A DNA stretch of 64,000 bases from JACCXG01 sp963836735 (GCA_963836735.1 CAWIKP010000026.1:62001-126000); one strand, 5' to 3'; numbered from the stretch's first letter, positions 7,787 to 18,115 are shown. A program made the numbers and translations. Notes: a model not told the origin generated them from the sequence alone.

Positions 7787-9065
7787 ATGCTCCGCATCTG
7801 CCTGATGCTGGCCGCCATCACGCTGATTGGCGGCCCATCCCGCGAAGGCCCGCCCGGCCGGATGGTGCTGCGGCAGGGATGGCCGCAGGCGCCATCGGGC
7901 ATTCCCGCGGGCGCCGTCAGCGGAGACGGCCGCCATGTCGCATTCGTGTCGGCGGCACGCCTGCTGCCCGCCGATACCAACGTTCTGGATGACATCTACA
8001 TCCTGGACCGTGAGTCACAGCGCTTGACGCTGGCGACGGTGTCCTCCTCGGGTGCCGCGTCCGACGGGACCGCGTTGAATCCGCAGCTGAACGCAGATGG
8101 CCGCTATCTCGCCTTCAATTCGCGCGCGACCGTTCTCACTGCCGACCCCGACAGGAACGAGGTGGACGACGTCTTCGTGCGCGACGGCGTGACCGGCATC
8201 ACCACTCGCGTGAGCGTCGGTCCCGGGCGACTGGACGGCAATGGGCGGAGTGCGTATCCGGCGATCAGCGGCGACGGCCGAAGGGTTGTGTTCGAGTCAT
8301 ATGCAACGAACCTCGTCCCAGACGACGATGCGAATGGCACCGGCTCGGACGTGTTCCTGGCGAATCTCGCTACGGGTGGCCTGACGAGGATCGGCGTGGA
8401 CGAAGCCGGCCGTCAATTCGCTCGTGCGTTCGCTCCCCGGATCTCCGGGAACGGACGGTTCGTCGCGTTCGCTGCCACGCCCCGTCAGTCCGACTCGTCT
8501 CGCGGGCGGGCCGACGCGGCCGCCATTCCGCGGGTTTATCTTCGCGACCTCACAACCGGCACGACCGTGTGCGTCAGCTGCGATCACCCACGCGGAGGTG
8601 CCCGGCTGGGTGCGTTCGCACCGGACCTGAACGCCGATGGGAGCGTCGTGGTATTCGCCATCCAGAGCACCATTGCGCGCACCGACATCGCGCTGTATGA
8701 GCGGGCCTCCCGGACGACCACGGTGATCACCCGACGCGCCAACGCGCGGAGTACCAGCCCTCGGCTGTCGGGCGACGGGCGGGTCATCGCCTTCGAGTCC
8801 TGGGCGTCGAACCTGCTCTGCACCGGGCGGTGCCGCGATGCGGACATCGACGAAAACCTGCTCCCGGACGTCTACCTGTTCGAGAGGACGACGGGACAGC
8901 TTCCGGCGGGCGAGCGGTGCAGGCGCGGCGTGGTGGACCCCGAGCGTGGGGCCGGGTATCGACGGCACCGGCGAGGTCGTCATTTTCTCGTCGCGAGAGC
9001 CGTTCGGACCGGAGGACATGACCGCCGACTTCGATCTGTTCGTCTGTTCGCCGGTGTGTCCGTGA
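7787..9065 (+). CDS. exported TolB-like/PD40 beta-propeller protein (one frameshift)
   Basis: Signal peptide (MLRICLMLAAITLIGG) followed by repeated blades of the type VSGDGRHVAFVSAA, LNADGRYLAFNS, ISGDGRRVVFES, ISGNGRFVAFAA, LNADGSVVVFA, LSGDGRVIAFES. Each blade ends in a phrase such as DIYILDRES or DVFVRDGVTG. These are WD40-like PD40 repeats that build a periplasmic propeller. The frame shifts near 8905; the last blade (GIDGTGEVVIFSSREPFGP and a C-terminal CSPVCP) is read in another frame to the TGA at 9063. It begins 2 bases after the zincin-like gene, so the two are probably one operon. No catalytic residue is evident; ligand binding or scaffolding is a guess. Confidence 0.75.
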
Positions 9066-9077
9066 GTCATGGGAGGT

Positions 9078-9095
9078 GGGTGGCACCCGCCACCC
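9078..9095 (+). terminator. GC hairpin after the propeller gene
   Basis: Perfect 7-bp stem GGGTGGC / GCCACCC with loop ACCC, 12 bases after the stop at 9065 and 5 bases before the second leader copy. There is no T-tract, so intrinsic termination is only possible, not shown. Confidence 0.35.
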
Positions 9096-9099
9096 ATCC

Positions 9100-9224
9100 C
9101 ACCTGAGAAAAACCTGAAGAAAACATCGGCAAAACGCGAAGTATCTGGCCGCATCCGGATGCTAGCTTGGGCGTGCTCGCGATCGCGAGTTTCCTCAGGA
9201 GGCATCTATGACGTGGCGGAGATT
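9100..9224 (+). repeat. duplicated leader, copy 2
   Basis: Second copy of the leader at 7059-7179, ending after the same first codons (MTWRR). It carries the same TGCTAGCTT candidate extended -10 and CAGGAGGCATCT ribosome-binding site. It drives the haloperoxidase-like gene. Conservation of spacing between the -10-like box, the ribosome-binding site and the ATG suggests both genes respond to the same signal. Confidence 0.8.
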
Positions 9225-10584
9225 GGCAGTCGCGCTCGTGTGCTCGGCGATCGCGCAGCCTTTGTGGGCGGGTGAAAAGAGCCCTGGGCCACCGGTCGAA
9301 CCAAATGCCGGACAGTGGCGGACATGGGCGATTTCGTCTGGCAAGGACTACCGCGCGGCTCCCCCGCCGTCCGCCGAGCGAGACGCGGGAGGAGCTCAGG
9401 ATCCTCGCCGACCTGATCGCGGGCAACGACGCGGCGACAGCGGCGCAGATCGCGTACTGGGATGCCGGCGCGCCGCAATACCGGTGGATTGACCTGATCT
9501 CGAACCGGGTGCTGGCCGGCACTCCGACGGGCGTGGCGCATCGCGTCTACACCTACGTCGCGATGGCGATGTACGACGCGACGATCGCGACGTGGGAGTC
9601 GAAGTACCACTATCGACGACCGCGCCCGACGCAGATGGATCACCGGCTGCCGACCGCCGTGGCCGTCCCCGACAGTCCGTCCTATCCGTCGGAACACTCC
9701 GCGGCCGCGCAGGCCGCTGCGACCGTCCTCGCCTACTTCCTGCCGCTGGAGGCGCAGAACTTCCAGGCGATGGCGGAGCAGGCCGGGATGGTCACGGGTG
9801 CTCGCGGGCGTGCAGTTCCCGAGCGACCACCACGCGGGTCTCGAGCTCGGGGAGGAGAGTGGCGGAACAGGTGATCGCGAAGGCCCAATCCGACGGCTCG
9901 GACGCCGTCTGGACCGGCACCGTGCCGGCCGGCCCCTGTCTCTGGACCGGGCGTGAACCCGGGCAACGCCGCCGCCGTCAACTGGCACCCGCTGCTGTTG
10001 TCATCTCCAAGCCAATTCCGCCCGCCGCCTCCTCCGGGGTGCATGTCCGCCCAGGTCCTGGCGGAGACTGCGGCCGTTCGCACATTCCCGAGAACGTTCG
10101 CCACCAACGCCAAGGCGTTCTACTGGCAGAGCCCCGAGGGGTTGAACTACTGGGGCTTCCGCTATCTCGGATAAATGGATGTTCGAGGATCGCCTGGACA
10201 GGAATCCGCCGCGCGCCGCGCGCGCCTACGCGCTCGCGACGGCGGTGCAGTTCGACGCCTTCATCGCCAGCCAGGACGGGAAGTTCGCCTACTGGTACTC
10301 TGAGACCTCACCAGCTCGATCCGTCGATCGTGCCGCTGTTCGCGGTGCCGAACTTTCCGAGCTATCCGTCGAACCACTCGACCTTCTCGACCGCGCGCGC
10401 GGAAGTGCTCGCGTATCTGTTCCCGTCCCGCGCCGATTACATCCGGGCGATCGGGAAGGAAGCCGGCGACTCGCGGATCTGGGCCGGCATCCACTATCAG
10501 ATGGACAACGCGGCCGGCGCGGCCCTCGGAAAGGCGGTCGCCGGGGTGTTCATCGACTTCGCCAGGAACGATGGCTCGCAGTAG
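9208..10584 (+). pseudogene. exported tandem-PAP2, vanadium haloperoxidase-like protein (at least four frameshifts)
   Basis: Signal peptide MTWRRLAVALVCSAIAQPLWAG, then two PAP2-type phosphatase/haloperoxidase halves. Half 1 has YHYRRPRPTQ (K/R-rich site), SYPSEHSAAAQ (PSGH equivalent) and QFPSDHHAGLELG (downstream His site). Half 2 has NFPSYPSNHSTFSTA and SRIWAGIHYQMDN. These residues bind phosphate or vanadate in the superfamily. The frame changes near 9370, 9800, 9950, 10170 and 10310, giving no intact protein as read, although each segment is well conserved. The last segment ends GVFIDFARNDGSQ at the stop at 10582. Halogenation versus phosphatase activity cannot be decided here. Confidence 0.65.
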
Positions 10585-10660
10585 CTGAACACGCGGCGGG
10601 GCGCGAGCGCCGGACTGGCGCCGCGCCCCGCCGATCTGGCGACATGGAGCGGTTCGTGAT

Positions 10661-11440
10661 ATGTCTCGCTCACAAAAGCTCATGCATATGAAGGCGTTCT
10701 TCAGCGCAGCGCTCCTGGTTGTCCTGTCCGCGCACGGGAGTTCCGCGCCCGCCACGCGCGTGCCCGTCCTGGTCGAGTTGTTCACGTCCGAGGGCTGTTC
10801 GAGCTGCCCGGCCGCCGACACGCTGCTCGACTCGCTGCAGCGGGAACAGCCGGTCGGGGCCGCGCAGATCATTCCGATCGGCCTGCACGTCGATTACTTC
10901 GATCACGCCGGATGGAAGGATGCGTTCTCGTCTCCGGCCTTCACCGAGCGGCAGCGCAACTACTCGCAGAAATTCGGCCCCGACAGCGTCTACACGCCGC
11001 AGATGGTCGTCGACGGACGGGAGGCGGTTGAAGGCAACGACGGCACCCTGGTCCGGCGCGCCATCGCGTCAGCGGCGGGGACGGCGCATCTGCCGGTGCG
11101 TCTCACTGCGCGCAGCGCCGCAGGCCGCGCGCGCCTGACGTTCGAGCTGCCGGCCGCGCCGGCGAACGCCGAGAAGATCCAGGTGCTGTGGGCCATCACC
11201 CAGGACGGCTTGAGCACCGTGGTCAAGCGCGGAGAGAACGGCGGCCGGACGATGCACCACATCGCCGTCGCCCGGAGGCTGCAGGTGCTCGGGGGCCTCA
11301 CCCGCGAGATGGCGCTCGTCGAACGCGAGGCGGAACTTGACCGGCGATGGGGCAGCACCGGCCTCAAAGCCGTCGTGTGGCTGCAGGGCGTCACGTCGCG
11401 CCAGGTGTACGGCGCCGCGACTGCTCCGATTGCCGAGTGA
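10661..11440 (+). CDS. exported DUF1223 thioredoxin-like protein
   Basis: A 259-residue DUF1223 family protein, intact. Signal peptide around MKAFFSAALLVVLSAHGSSA, then VELFTSEGCSSCPAAD with Cys46 and Cys49 in a CxxC at the start of a thioredoxin-like fold, GLHVDYFDHAGWKDAF, and VYTPQMVVDG, all typical of the family. In-frame ATGs at 10682 and 10688 are equally plausible starts, since no ribosome-binding site stands out. Function is not established for the family; a redox role is inferred from the CxxC only. Confidence 0.8.
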   Translation: MSRSQKLMHMKAFFSAALLVVLSAHGSSAPATRVPVLVELFTSEGCSSCPAADTLLDSLQREQPVGAAQIIPIGLHVDYFDHAGWKDAFSSPAFTERQRNYSQKFGPDSVYTPQMVVDGREAVEGNDGTLVRRAIASAAGTAHLPVRLTARSAAGRARLTFELPAAPANAEKIQVLWAITQDGLSTVVKRGENGGRTMHHIAVARRLQVLGGLTREMALVEREAELDRRWGSTGLKAVVWLQGVTSRQVYGAATAPIAE

Positions 11441-11520
11441 CGCCGCCGCCAGGGTGAAATCGCGCATTCGTTGATCTCGGCACCGCCCGGGGGTATCTTC
11501 TAGCCGTCCTTCCCACTCAG

Positions 11521-14249
11521 ATGGCCCAGCTGCCCGCGCGATTCGGGCCTTACGAAATCGTCAGCCCCCTGGCCGCCGGCGGCATGGGGCAGGTGTATCG
11601 CGGCCGCGATACGCGGCTGCAGCGCTTCGTCGCCATCAAGATCCTTCACGACACCGCGGCGCTGGACCCCGATCGCCAGCGGCGCTTTGCCCAGGAAGCG
11701 CTCGCCGCCAGTGCCCTGAATCACCCCAACATCCTCACCGTCTACGACGTCGGGGCCGAGGGAGAGATCCAGTACCTGGTGTCGGAGCTGATCGAAGGCG
11801 ATTCGCTCCGCGCCGAGATGAATCGCGGCCGCGTCGCGCTCAAGCGTCTGCTGGACGTCGCACACCAGATCGCCGACGGCCTCGCCGCCGCGCACGAGGC
11901 CGGCATCGTCCATCGCGATCTGAAGCCCGAGAACGTCATGCTGACGGCCGACGGGCGCGTGAAGATTGTCGACTTCGGGCTCGCGAAGACGCCGGAGGTC
12001 GAGCCAGCGCTCGTCGGCGGCCCGACGGCGACGCAGACGGCGGCCGGCCTGATCATGGGCACGGTGCCTTACATGAGCCCCGAGCAGGCACGGGGCTCGC
12101 CGGCTGACTTCCGGTCGGATCAATTCGCGCTGGGGGTGATGCTCTACGAGATGACCACGGCGACGCATCCGTTCAAGCGCGAAACCGGGGTGCAGACGCT
12201 GTCGGCCATCATCGCCGACGAGCCCCCCGACCCGGCAGAAGTCGCCCCGTCGCTTCCGGTGCCGGTGCGCTGGCTGATTCGCCGGCTGCTGGCAAAAGCG
12301 CCCCGCGAACGCTATGCGCACACCGCGGATCTCGCGGCGGAACTGCGGACGATCCGCGGCCATCTCTCGGAAGCGACGGTGGCGACCGCGCCGGTTACAC
12401 GTGCGCGATCGCGAAGATGGCTGATTCCGGCTGCTGGCGTCGCGCTGGTCGCGGCCGGACTGCTCCTCGGCACGGCGCTCGCGCCGCAGCAGGCGACCGC
12501 AGGGTTCGACAAGTTCACGCCATTCGCTACTGATCCCGGCTACCAGAGCGCGCCCACGTGGTCGCCGGACGGCAAGCAGATCGCCTACCAGGCCGAAGTC
12601 GACGGCGTGATCCAGATCTTCACGCGCACGCCTGGTTCGGCCACACGAACCCAAATCACGAATTCGCGCTTCGATTGCTATATCGCCGGCGTGGTCGGCC
12701 GACGGGTATATCTACTATCACTCGGACGCGCGTGACACGGAGGATTTGTTCAGGATCAGCCCGGTGCCCGGCGCCAGGGCAGACACCGTCATCGAGGACG
12801 CCTCGCGATCGGTCATTCTGCCATCCGGCAAGACCATCTACTTCCTCCGCGCCCGCGGCGACGTTTTTGGCTCCACGACGTTCTGGTCGAAGACCCTGCC
12901 GGACGGTAAGGAAGAACGGTACTCGCGGGGGACCCTCGCGAGCCGGACTGGTTCCAGTGGGAATCTGCGTCTCTCCCAGGACGGGTCACATCTGTTGTTG
13001 TGGATCGGGTCGAACGCCGACGCCCAATCGGGCTTCGTGGACATCGCCTTGCCCGACGGCGAGCCGCGGGCCGTCATGCCCGGACTCAGCCGGCCGGGCC
13101 TCCCGCCGCCGTCCTTCAGCTGGCTGCTCGACAATCGACACGTGCTGGTCACGCGAGCCGATGGTTCGACGCCAGGCACTCATCTGTGGGTCGTGGATAC
13201 GAACGATACGACGCCCGCCAGTTCGTCGCCGAGGCCCGAGCGCCTACCCGCTGACGATAACCCCTGGCAACGAGAGCTCGCCGGCTGTCTCACCGGATGG
13301 GCGCACGGTTGCGTTCGCCTGGGATGCGACGGATTTCGACCTGTTCGAGGTGCCGATCGACGGATCGCCGCTCAAGCCGTTCCGCAGGAGCACGCGCAAC
13401 GAATACGATCCGGCGGTCTCGCCGGGCAGCACGCAGTACGCGTTCGTGACCGACCAGACCGGGAACCCGCAGATCTGGCGGGAGAACCAGGAAGGCTATC
13501 TGCGCCAGCCGATCGTCACCGAGGCGGACTTCGTGGGACCGCCGTCGATGGCCATGGGATCGCTCGCGTTCTCTCCGGATGGCACGAAGCTGGCGTTCCA
13601 GCGGGCCGATACGGCGGAAGTGGACCCGCGCGCGCTCGGCTTCCGCATCTGGATCGCGCCAATGTCGGGCGGCAAACCGGTCCCTGTGCCAGGTGAGGGC
13701 ACCACCTACCAGGACGCCCCGACCTGGTCGCCGGATGGCCGCTCGATCGCGTTCGTCACGGGCGGCAAGCTCGTGACGGCGGTCGTCGGCGCCAACACGC
13801 CGCCGGTCGCGCTCATCTCCGAAGGACTCCCCACCTTTCTCGCACGGCCTCAGTGGTCGCCGGACGGCAAATGGATCCTGTGCGAGACCGAGGACGGGTT
13901 GACGGTCGTCCGGCCGGACGGAACCGATAAGCACACCATCAGCGACCCCGGATGGCTGACCTATGCGTGGGACAGGGACAGCCGGCGGATCTATGGCCTG
14001 CGGCCGACCGACGATCTCCATCACTTCATGCTGGTCTCGCTCGACATGCAGACTGGGATGGAGCGGGTGATCAACCCTCAGATGGGGGCGATTCCGCCGA
14101 TGTTGCAGCCGATTCGCGGCTTCAGCCGTCTGGCCACCGGCGGCTTCCTGACCTCGATTGCGAGCGTGAAGTCCGACATCTATCTCATCGAAGGTTTTCG
14201 GCTCCCGCGGACCTGGTGGGAACGGATCTGGAGACTGGGTCGCCCATGA
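11521..14249 (+). CDS. transmembrane Ser/Thr protein kinase with PD40 beta-propeller sensor (two frameshifts)
   Basis: PknB-type Hanks kinase. Residues 8-270 form the kinase domain: glycine loop AAGGMGQVY, Lys40 in VAIK, HRDLKPEN with Asp133, DFGLA with Asp151, and SPEQARG in the activation segment. A single membrane helix spans about residues 300-320 (LIPAAGVALVAAGLLLGTAL). The extracytoplasmic part carries PD40 propeller blades (APTWSPDGKQIAYQA, AVSPDGRTVAFAW, LAFSPDGTKLAFQ, PQWSPDGKWILCE). The frame shifts near 12690 and again near 13240 inside the propeller; the kinase domain is intact. Likely senses an external ligand and phosphorylates cytoplasmic targets. The FHA-containing regulator at 15869 is an obvious candidate partner, which is inference. 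Confidence 0.88.
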
Positions 14250-14326
14250 GCCCATGAAAACCTGAGGTTTTTCCAAGATTCAACCGTCGCCGACACCGGT
14301 ATACTTCGACCTCATCTGGAGGCCCC

Positions 14327-14860
14327 ATGTCGAGAGTGACTGCGATCGTCGTCGCCTTGGCTGCAGGTATTGCCACCGTCTCCCCCGTCGCCCATGCCTG
14401 TGGCGACAAGTTCATGATGCTGGGGCGCGGCCCGAGGTTCCAGAAGGTGTATGCCTCGGTCTACCCCGGCAAGGTGCTGATTTACGCGAAACCCTCGAGC
14501 GATCCAAAGGGGGCGATCCGGAATCCGCAGCTGCCCAAAGTGCTTCGTCAGGCAGGTCACGCGGTCACCGTGGTCGAAGACTGGCCGCAGCTCGAGCAGG
14601 AGATGAAGCGGCAGGCGATCGACGTGCTGCTGCTCGAGGTCAACGACGCCGCCAGGCTGGCGCCGCTCTTGACGTCCTCACGCGGACGTCCGGAGGCGAT
14701 GTACGTCGCGCCCTCCAAGAACGCCGTTCCGTCCACCCTGGTCTGCCGGCTCAAGGCCTCCGATGGCGGGCGGAAGTATCTCGAGGAAATCGAGACCGTG
14801 ATGAAAGCCAGGACGAAACTGGCCCGCGTGTCCGAGAGCAGATCTGGAGCAACGCCATGA
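14327..14860 (+). CDS. small exported protein of unknown function
   Basis: Intact 177-residue protein with a signal peptide (MSRVTAIVVALAAGIATVSPVAHA) and a Cys right after the predicted cleavage site. The mature part alternates strands and helices (KVLIYAKPS, AGHAVTVVEDW, IDVLLLEVNDAARL, YVAPSK), suggesting an alpha/beta Rossmann or receiver-like fold, and ends in a charged helix. I do not recognise the family. Its stop overlaps the start of the beta-barrel gene (ATGA), so the two are translationally coupled and probably act together in the periplasm. TCTGGAGG precedes the ATG at a normal distance. Confidence 0.7.
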   Translation: MSRVTAIVVALAAGIATVSPVAHACGDKFMMLGRGPRFQKVYASVYPGKVLIYAKPSSDPKGAIRNPQLPKVLRQAGHAVTVVEDWPQLEQEMKRQAIDVLLLEVNDAARLAPLLTSSRGRPEAMYVAPSKNAVPSTLVCRLKASDGGRKYLEEIETVMKARTKLARVSESRSGATP

Positions 14861-15880
14861 CTGTCCTTCGACGACTCGGCACTTTGGGCATCCTGAGCGT
14901 AGCGGTCTTATTCGCGCCGGCCCAGGTGGCCGCTCAAGCCTGGGTCCCCGCGAAAGGTGAAGGGGCGATTGCGGTCGCCGCGCAGAGCATGAACGTGAAG
15001 AACCATCTTGCGGGAACCGTGCCGCAGGACCGCCGGGCAGATCGACACCTACGTCCTGCTCGGAGATCTGAGTTATGGATTGACCGACAAGCTGGCGGTC
15101 GATCTGGGGGTGCCGCTGGTGACGTCGAAGTACCGGGGTTCCGGGGGCCATCCGGGGACCGACATCGACGACGGGACCTACCGCAGCACCGTGACCGATT
15201 TCCGCATGTCGGTGCGGTACAACATCACGCGCAAGGGCATGGTGTTCACGCCGTACCTCGGCACCGTCGTTCCGAGTCACGCCTATCAGTACTATGGCCA
15301 CGCCGCCCCCGGCCAGCGGTTGCGCGAGGTCCAGGTCGGCGCATTCGCCGCCAAGCTCATTGCGTCCGGCCCCTTGGCGGGGTTGTTCGTGTCGGGCCGT
15401 GCCGGGTACGGGTTCGTGGAACAGGTCATGGACATGTCACACAACCGGACCAGCGGCGATTTCGAGGCCGGCTATTTCCTGACCCCGTCACTCCGTGCGT
15501 TCGGCATCGTCAGCGGTCAGTACACCCACGGAGGAATCGACTTTCCGGCCTCGGGTGGCATGTTCTCCCTGCCGCCGGAGCAAAGGTACGTGCACGACAT
15601 CATCCAGCAAGTGCATTACGTGCACGCCGGCGGCGGTGTCTCCTACTCGATCAGCGATTCGATCGACATGTTCGCGTCGTTCGCGCGGCTCGTCACCGGG
15701 CGGAACGGCCATGCATTGAACCGAGGGATCACGGTGGGCGCGAGCTGGGGCTTCAGCCGCTCGAAATCGAACGGCAATCACGGCACGGGTGGGGCCGCGC
15801 CCAGTGCCGAATACGCGCGCCTGACGGGCAAGAAAGAAGGCTCGCTCGGCCGCTGCATCTGCCAGAAGTCAGCGTCGTAG
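14857..15880 (+). CDS. outer-membrane beta-barrel protein (one frameshift)
   Basis: Signal peptide MTVLRRLGTLGILSVAVLFAPAQ ending VAAQA, then alternating amphipathic strands (YVLLGDLSYGLTDKLAVDLG, FRMSVRYNITRKG, LFVSGRAGYGFV, VHAGGGVSYSISDSIDMFAS, ITVGASWGFSR) like phenol-degradation or transporter-type barrels. The frame shifts near 15030, soon after HLAGTVPQ. The C-terminus has a short tail with CICQK rather than a terminal aromatic. It is coupled to the small exported protein at 14327. The last 12 bases overlap the convergent FHA regulator. Transported substrate unknown. Confidence 0.7.
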
Positions 15881-16534
15881 GCGCCTGCCGCTGCGGGACG
15901 ACTGAGTCTCGGTCGTCTCGGTTCCCTGCGCCACACGGAACGTGAACAGCAGCGATCCGATCCGCACCTGATCGCCGTCGACGATCGGCATGGGCCCGGT
16001 CACCCGCCGATCGTTGACGTAGGTGCCGTTCTTGCTGCCAAGGTCCTCGACGACAGCGCCCACCGGACCGAGTACCAGCCGCGCATGGCGGCGCGAGACG
16101 GTGCTCGACTTCACGACGATGCCCTCTCCTTCGCGGCCAAGAATGTTCTCGCCAGGCTGGAGCGCGACTTCGGCCGTCGAGCCGAGCAGCCAGGCGTCGG
16201 GCGCCGCCGCTGCCTCGGCCGACGGGATCCCCGACCGCTCGAACTGGAAGGCATAGCCGAAGCCGTGCACGGTCCGGAGCAGTCCGGGCTTGCGGCGGTG
16301 ATCCGCGATGGCGTCGCGGATCTCAGACACGAGCGACGGCAGGCTGCTCTCGGAGACGAACGTCTCGGGCCAGAGATGCTTGCGAATGTCGGCCTTGGAG
16401 ACGGCGTGCGGACGGCGGGCGATGAGCAGCGCCAGCAGGTCGAACGCCTTCGGGGACAGCCGGACTTCGCGCGCCCCTGTCCAGATCTGGCGCGTATCGG
16501 GGTCGAACTTCAGATCGTCGAACTGAAGACGCAT
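15869..16534 (-). CDS. winged-helix DNA-binding protein with C-terminal FHA domain
   Basis: Intact 221-residue cytoplasmic regulator. Residues 1-98 form an OmpR/ToxR-type winged helix (LSPKAFDLLALLIARRP, SSLPSLVSEIRDAIADHRRKPGLLRTVHGFGYAF). Residues 125-205 form an FHA domain with the phosphothreonine-binding signature: Gly133-Arg134, SRRH at 147-150 and SKNGTYVN at 167-174. FHA domains bind phospho-Thr, so DNA binding is likely tuned by a Ser/Thr kinase such as the one at 11521. No receiver domain is present. It overlaps the convergent barrel gene by 12 bases. Confidence 0.88.
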   Translation of the reverse strand: MRLQFDDLKFDPDTRQIWTGAREVRLSPKAFDLLALLIARRPHAVSKADIRKHLWPETFVSESSLPSLVSEIRDAIADHRRKPGLLRTVHGFGYAFQFERSGIPSAEAAAAPDAWLLGSTAEVALQPGENILGREGEGIVVKSSTVSRRHARLVLGPVGAVVEDLGSKNGTYVNDRRVTGPMPIVDGDQVRIGSLLFTFRVAQGTETTETQSSRSGRRLRR

Positions 16535-16621
16535 GGGACGGTCGGCTGCGCCACATGCTACTACGGACGCCGGTCGCAGCTACGCTAACCTTCGCGCCCG
16601 CGGGGTCAGCGACAGCCGTCT

Positions 16622-16635
16622 CCTTCAGGCGGAAG
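16622..16635. repeat. half REP-like element at tctA stop
   Basis: CCTTCAGGCGGAAG matches the right half of the REP-like palindrome; the left arm is degenerate. The tctA stop codon (TGA on the minus strand) and its last codons (Ser-His-Pro-Ser-Ala) are read through this element, so the repeat supplies the protein C-terminus. Confidence 0.55.
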
Positions 16636-18115
16636 GATGCGAGAGGCGCCGCCACAGCCACGGCGCAACCGCGGCGACCACCGCGAGTAACAGCACGCCG
16701 GCCGCGATCGGCCGCGTCACGAACACCGTCCACGATCCTTCAGCGGCCGCGAGCGCACGTCTGAGGTGTTGCTCGGCCATCGGGCCGAGAATCGCGCCGA
16801 TGACTGCCGGCGCCAGTGGAATCTCCCAGCATCGCATCACATACCCGGCTCCGCCGATTGCGTAGAGCAGCCCGACGTCGAAGACCGATCGATTGACACT
16901 GTAGGCGCCGACGCTCGCCAGGACGAGTATGCCGGCGTAAAGGTACGGCCGCGGGATCGTCAACAGCCGGACCCATAAGCCAACGAGCGGAAGATTCAGG
17001 ACCAGCAGCATGACGTTGCCGATATAGAGGCTCGCGATCAAACCCCACACGAGCTGTGCGTCCCGCGTGAACAGCAGCGGACCCGGTTGCAGTCCGTATT
17101 GCTGAAACGCGGCGAGGAGAAGCGCCGCGGTGGCCGAGGTCGGCAGGCCGAGGGTGAGGAGCGGGACCAGGGTGCCGGCGGCGGCGGCGTTGTTCGCCGC
17201 TTCGGGGCCGGCCACGCCTTCGATCGCTCCGTTGCCAAACCGCTGCGGCTCGCGCGCGAGCCGGCGCTCGAGCGCGTACGAGAGAAACGTCGGGATCTCC
17301 GATCCGCCGGCAGGCAGCACACCGGCCGGAAACCCGAGCGCGGTCCCGCGCAGCCACGGACGCCACGAACGCGACCAGTCCTCCCGCGTCATCCAGATCG
17401 ATCCACGGAGCGGGATCGGGTCCTCGGCCTCCATTCCGACCCTCGACGCGGCGAACAGCGACTCGCCGACCGCGAACAGCCCGACCGCGACGATGACAAC
17501 GTCGATGCCGTCGAGAAGCTCTGGAATCCCGAGGCTCAGTCGCGCTTCGCCGGTCAGCGGGTCGATGCCGATGAGGCCGAGCAGGAGACCGAAGAACAGG
17601 CTTGCGAGGCCCTTCAACGTGGACTCGCCGAGCACGGACGACACTGCGACAAAGGCGAGCAGGGTCAGCGCGAAGTACTCGGCCGGACCGAAGCGCAGCG
17701 CGGCGTTGGCCATGACCGGCGCCGAAAAGGTCAGCGCCGCGGTTGCGAGCGTGCCCGCGACGAACGATCCGATTGCCGCGGTCGCGAGCGCCGCGCCGCC
17801 GCGGCCGGCGCGCGCCATCAGGTGCCCTTCGACCGCCGTCATCACCGAGGCGCTCTCGCCGGGGGTATTCAGGAGAATCGCGGTCGTCGAGCCGCCGTAC
17901 ATGCCGCCGTAGTAGATGCCGGCAAACATGATGAACGCCTCGATCGGCTGCAGGCTGAAAGTGACGGGCAACAACAGCGCGACCGTCAGCGCCGGGCCGA
18001 TGCCGGGGAGCACGCCGACCAGCGTGCCGAGCGTCACGCCGGCGAGCGCCCACAGCAGATTGATCGGGGTCAGCGCGACGCGGAAGCCCTCGAGGAGCGC
18101 GCTCAGCGCGTCCAT
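16625..18115 (-). CDS. tctA: tripartite tricarboxylate transporter permease TctA
   Basis: Large membrane permease (496 residues from the ATG at 18115, family length about 500) of a TTT-family solute transporter. Family motifs are present: GVLPGIGPALTVALLLP near the N-terminus, YYGGMYGGSTTAILLNTPGESAS, the second GLPTSATAALLLAAF, and multiple hydrophobic helices. Start at 18115 is preferred because it begins the typical MDALSALLEGF N-terminus and overlaps the end of the upstream tctC-tctB gene by 13 bases, consistent with coupling. The C-terminus ends within a REP-like repeat. Substrate is unknown; family substrates are citrate and other carboxylates. Confidence 0.92.
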   Translation of the reverse strand: MDALSALLEGFRVALTPINLLWALAGVTLGTLVGVLPGIGPALTVALLLPVTFSLQPIEAFIMFAGIYYGGMYGGSTTAILLNTPGESASVMTAVEGHLMARAGRGGAALATAAIGSFVAGTLATAALTFSAPVMANAALRFGPAEYFALTLLAFVAVSSVLGESTLKGLASLFFGLLLGLIGIDPLTGEARLSLGIPELLDGIDVVIVAVGLFAVGESLFAASRVGMEAEDPIPLRGSIWMTREDWSRSWRPWLRGTALGFPAGVLPAGGSEIPTFLSYALERRLAREPQRFGNGAIEGVAGPEAANNAAAAGTLVPLLTLGLPTSATAALLLAAFQQYGLQPGPLLFTRDAQLVWGLIASLYIGNVMLLVLNLPLVGLWVRLLTIPRPYLYAGILVLASVGAYSVNRSVFDVGLLYAIGGAGYVMRCWEIPLAPAVIGAILGPMAEQHLRRALAAAEGSWTVFVTRPIAAGVLLLAVVAAVAPWLWRRLSHPSA

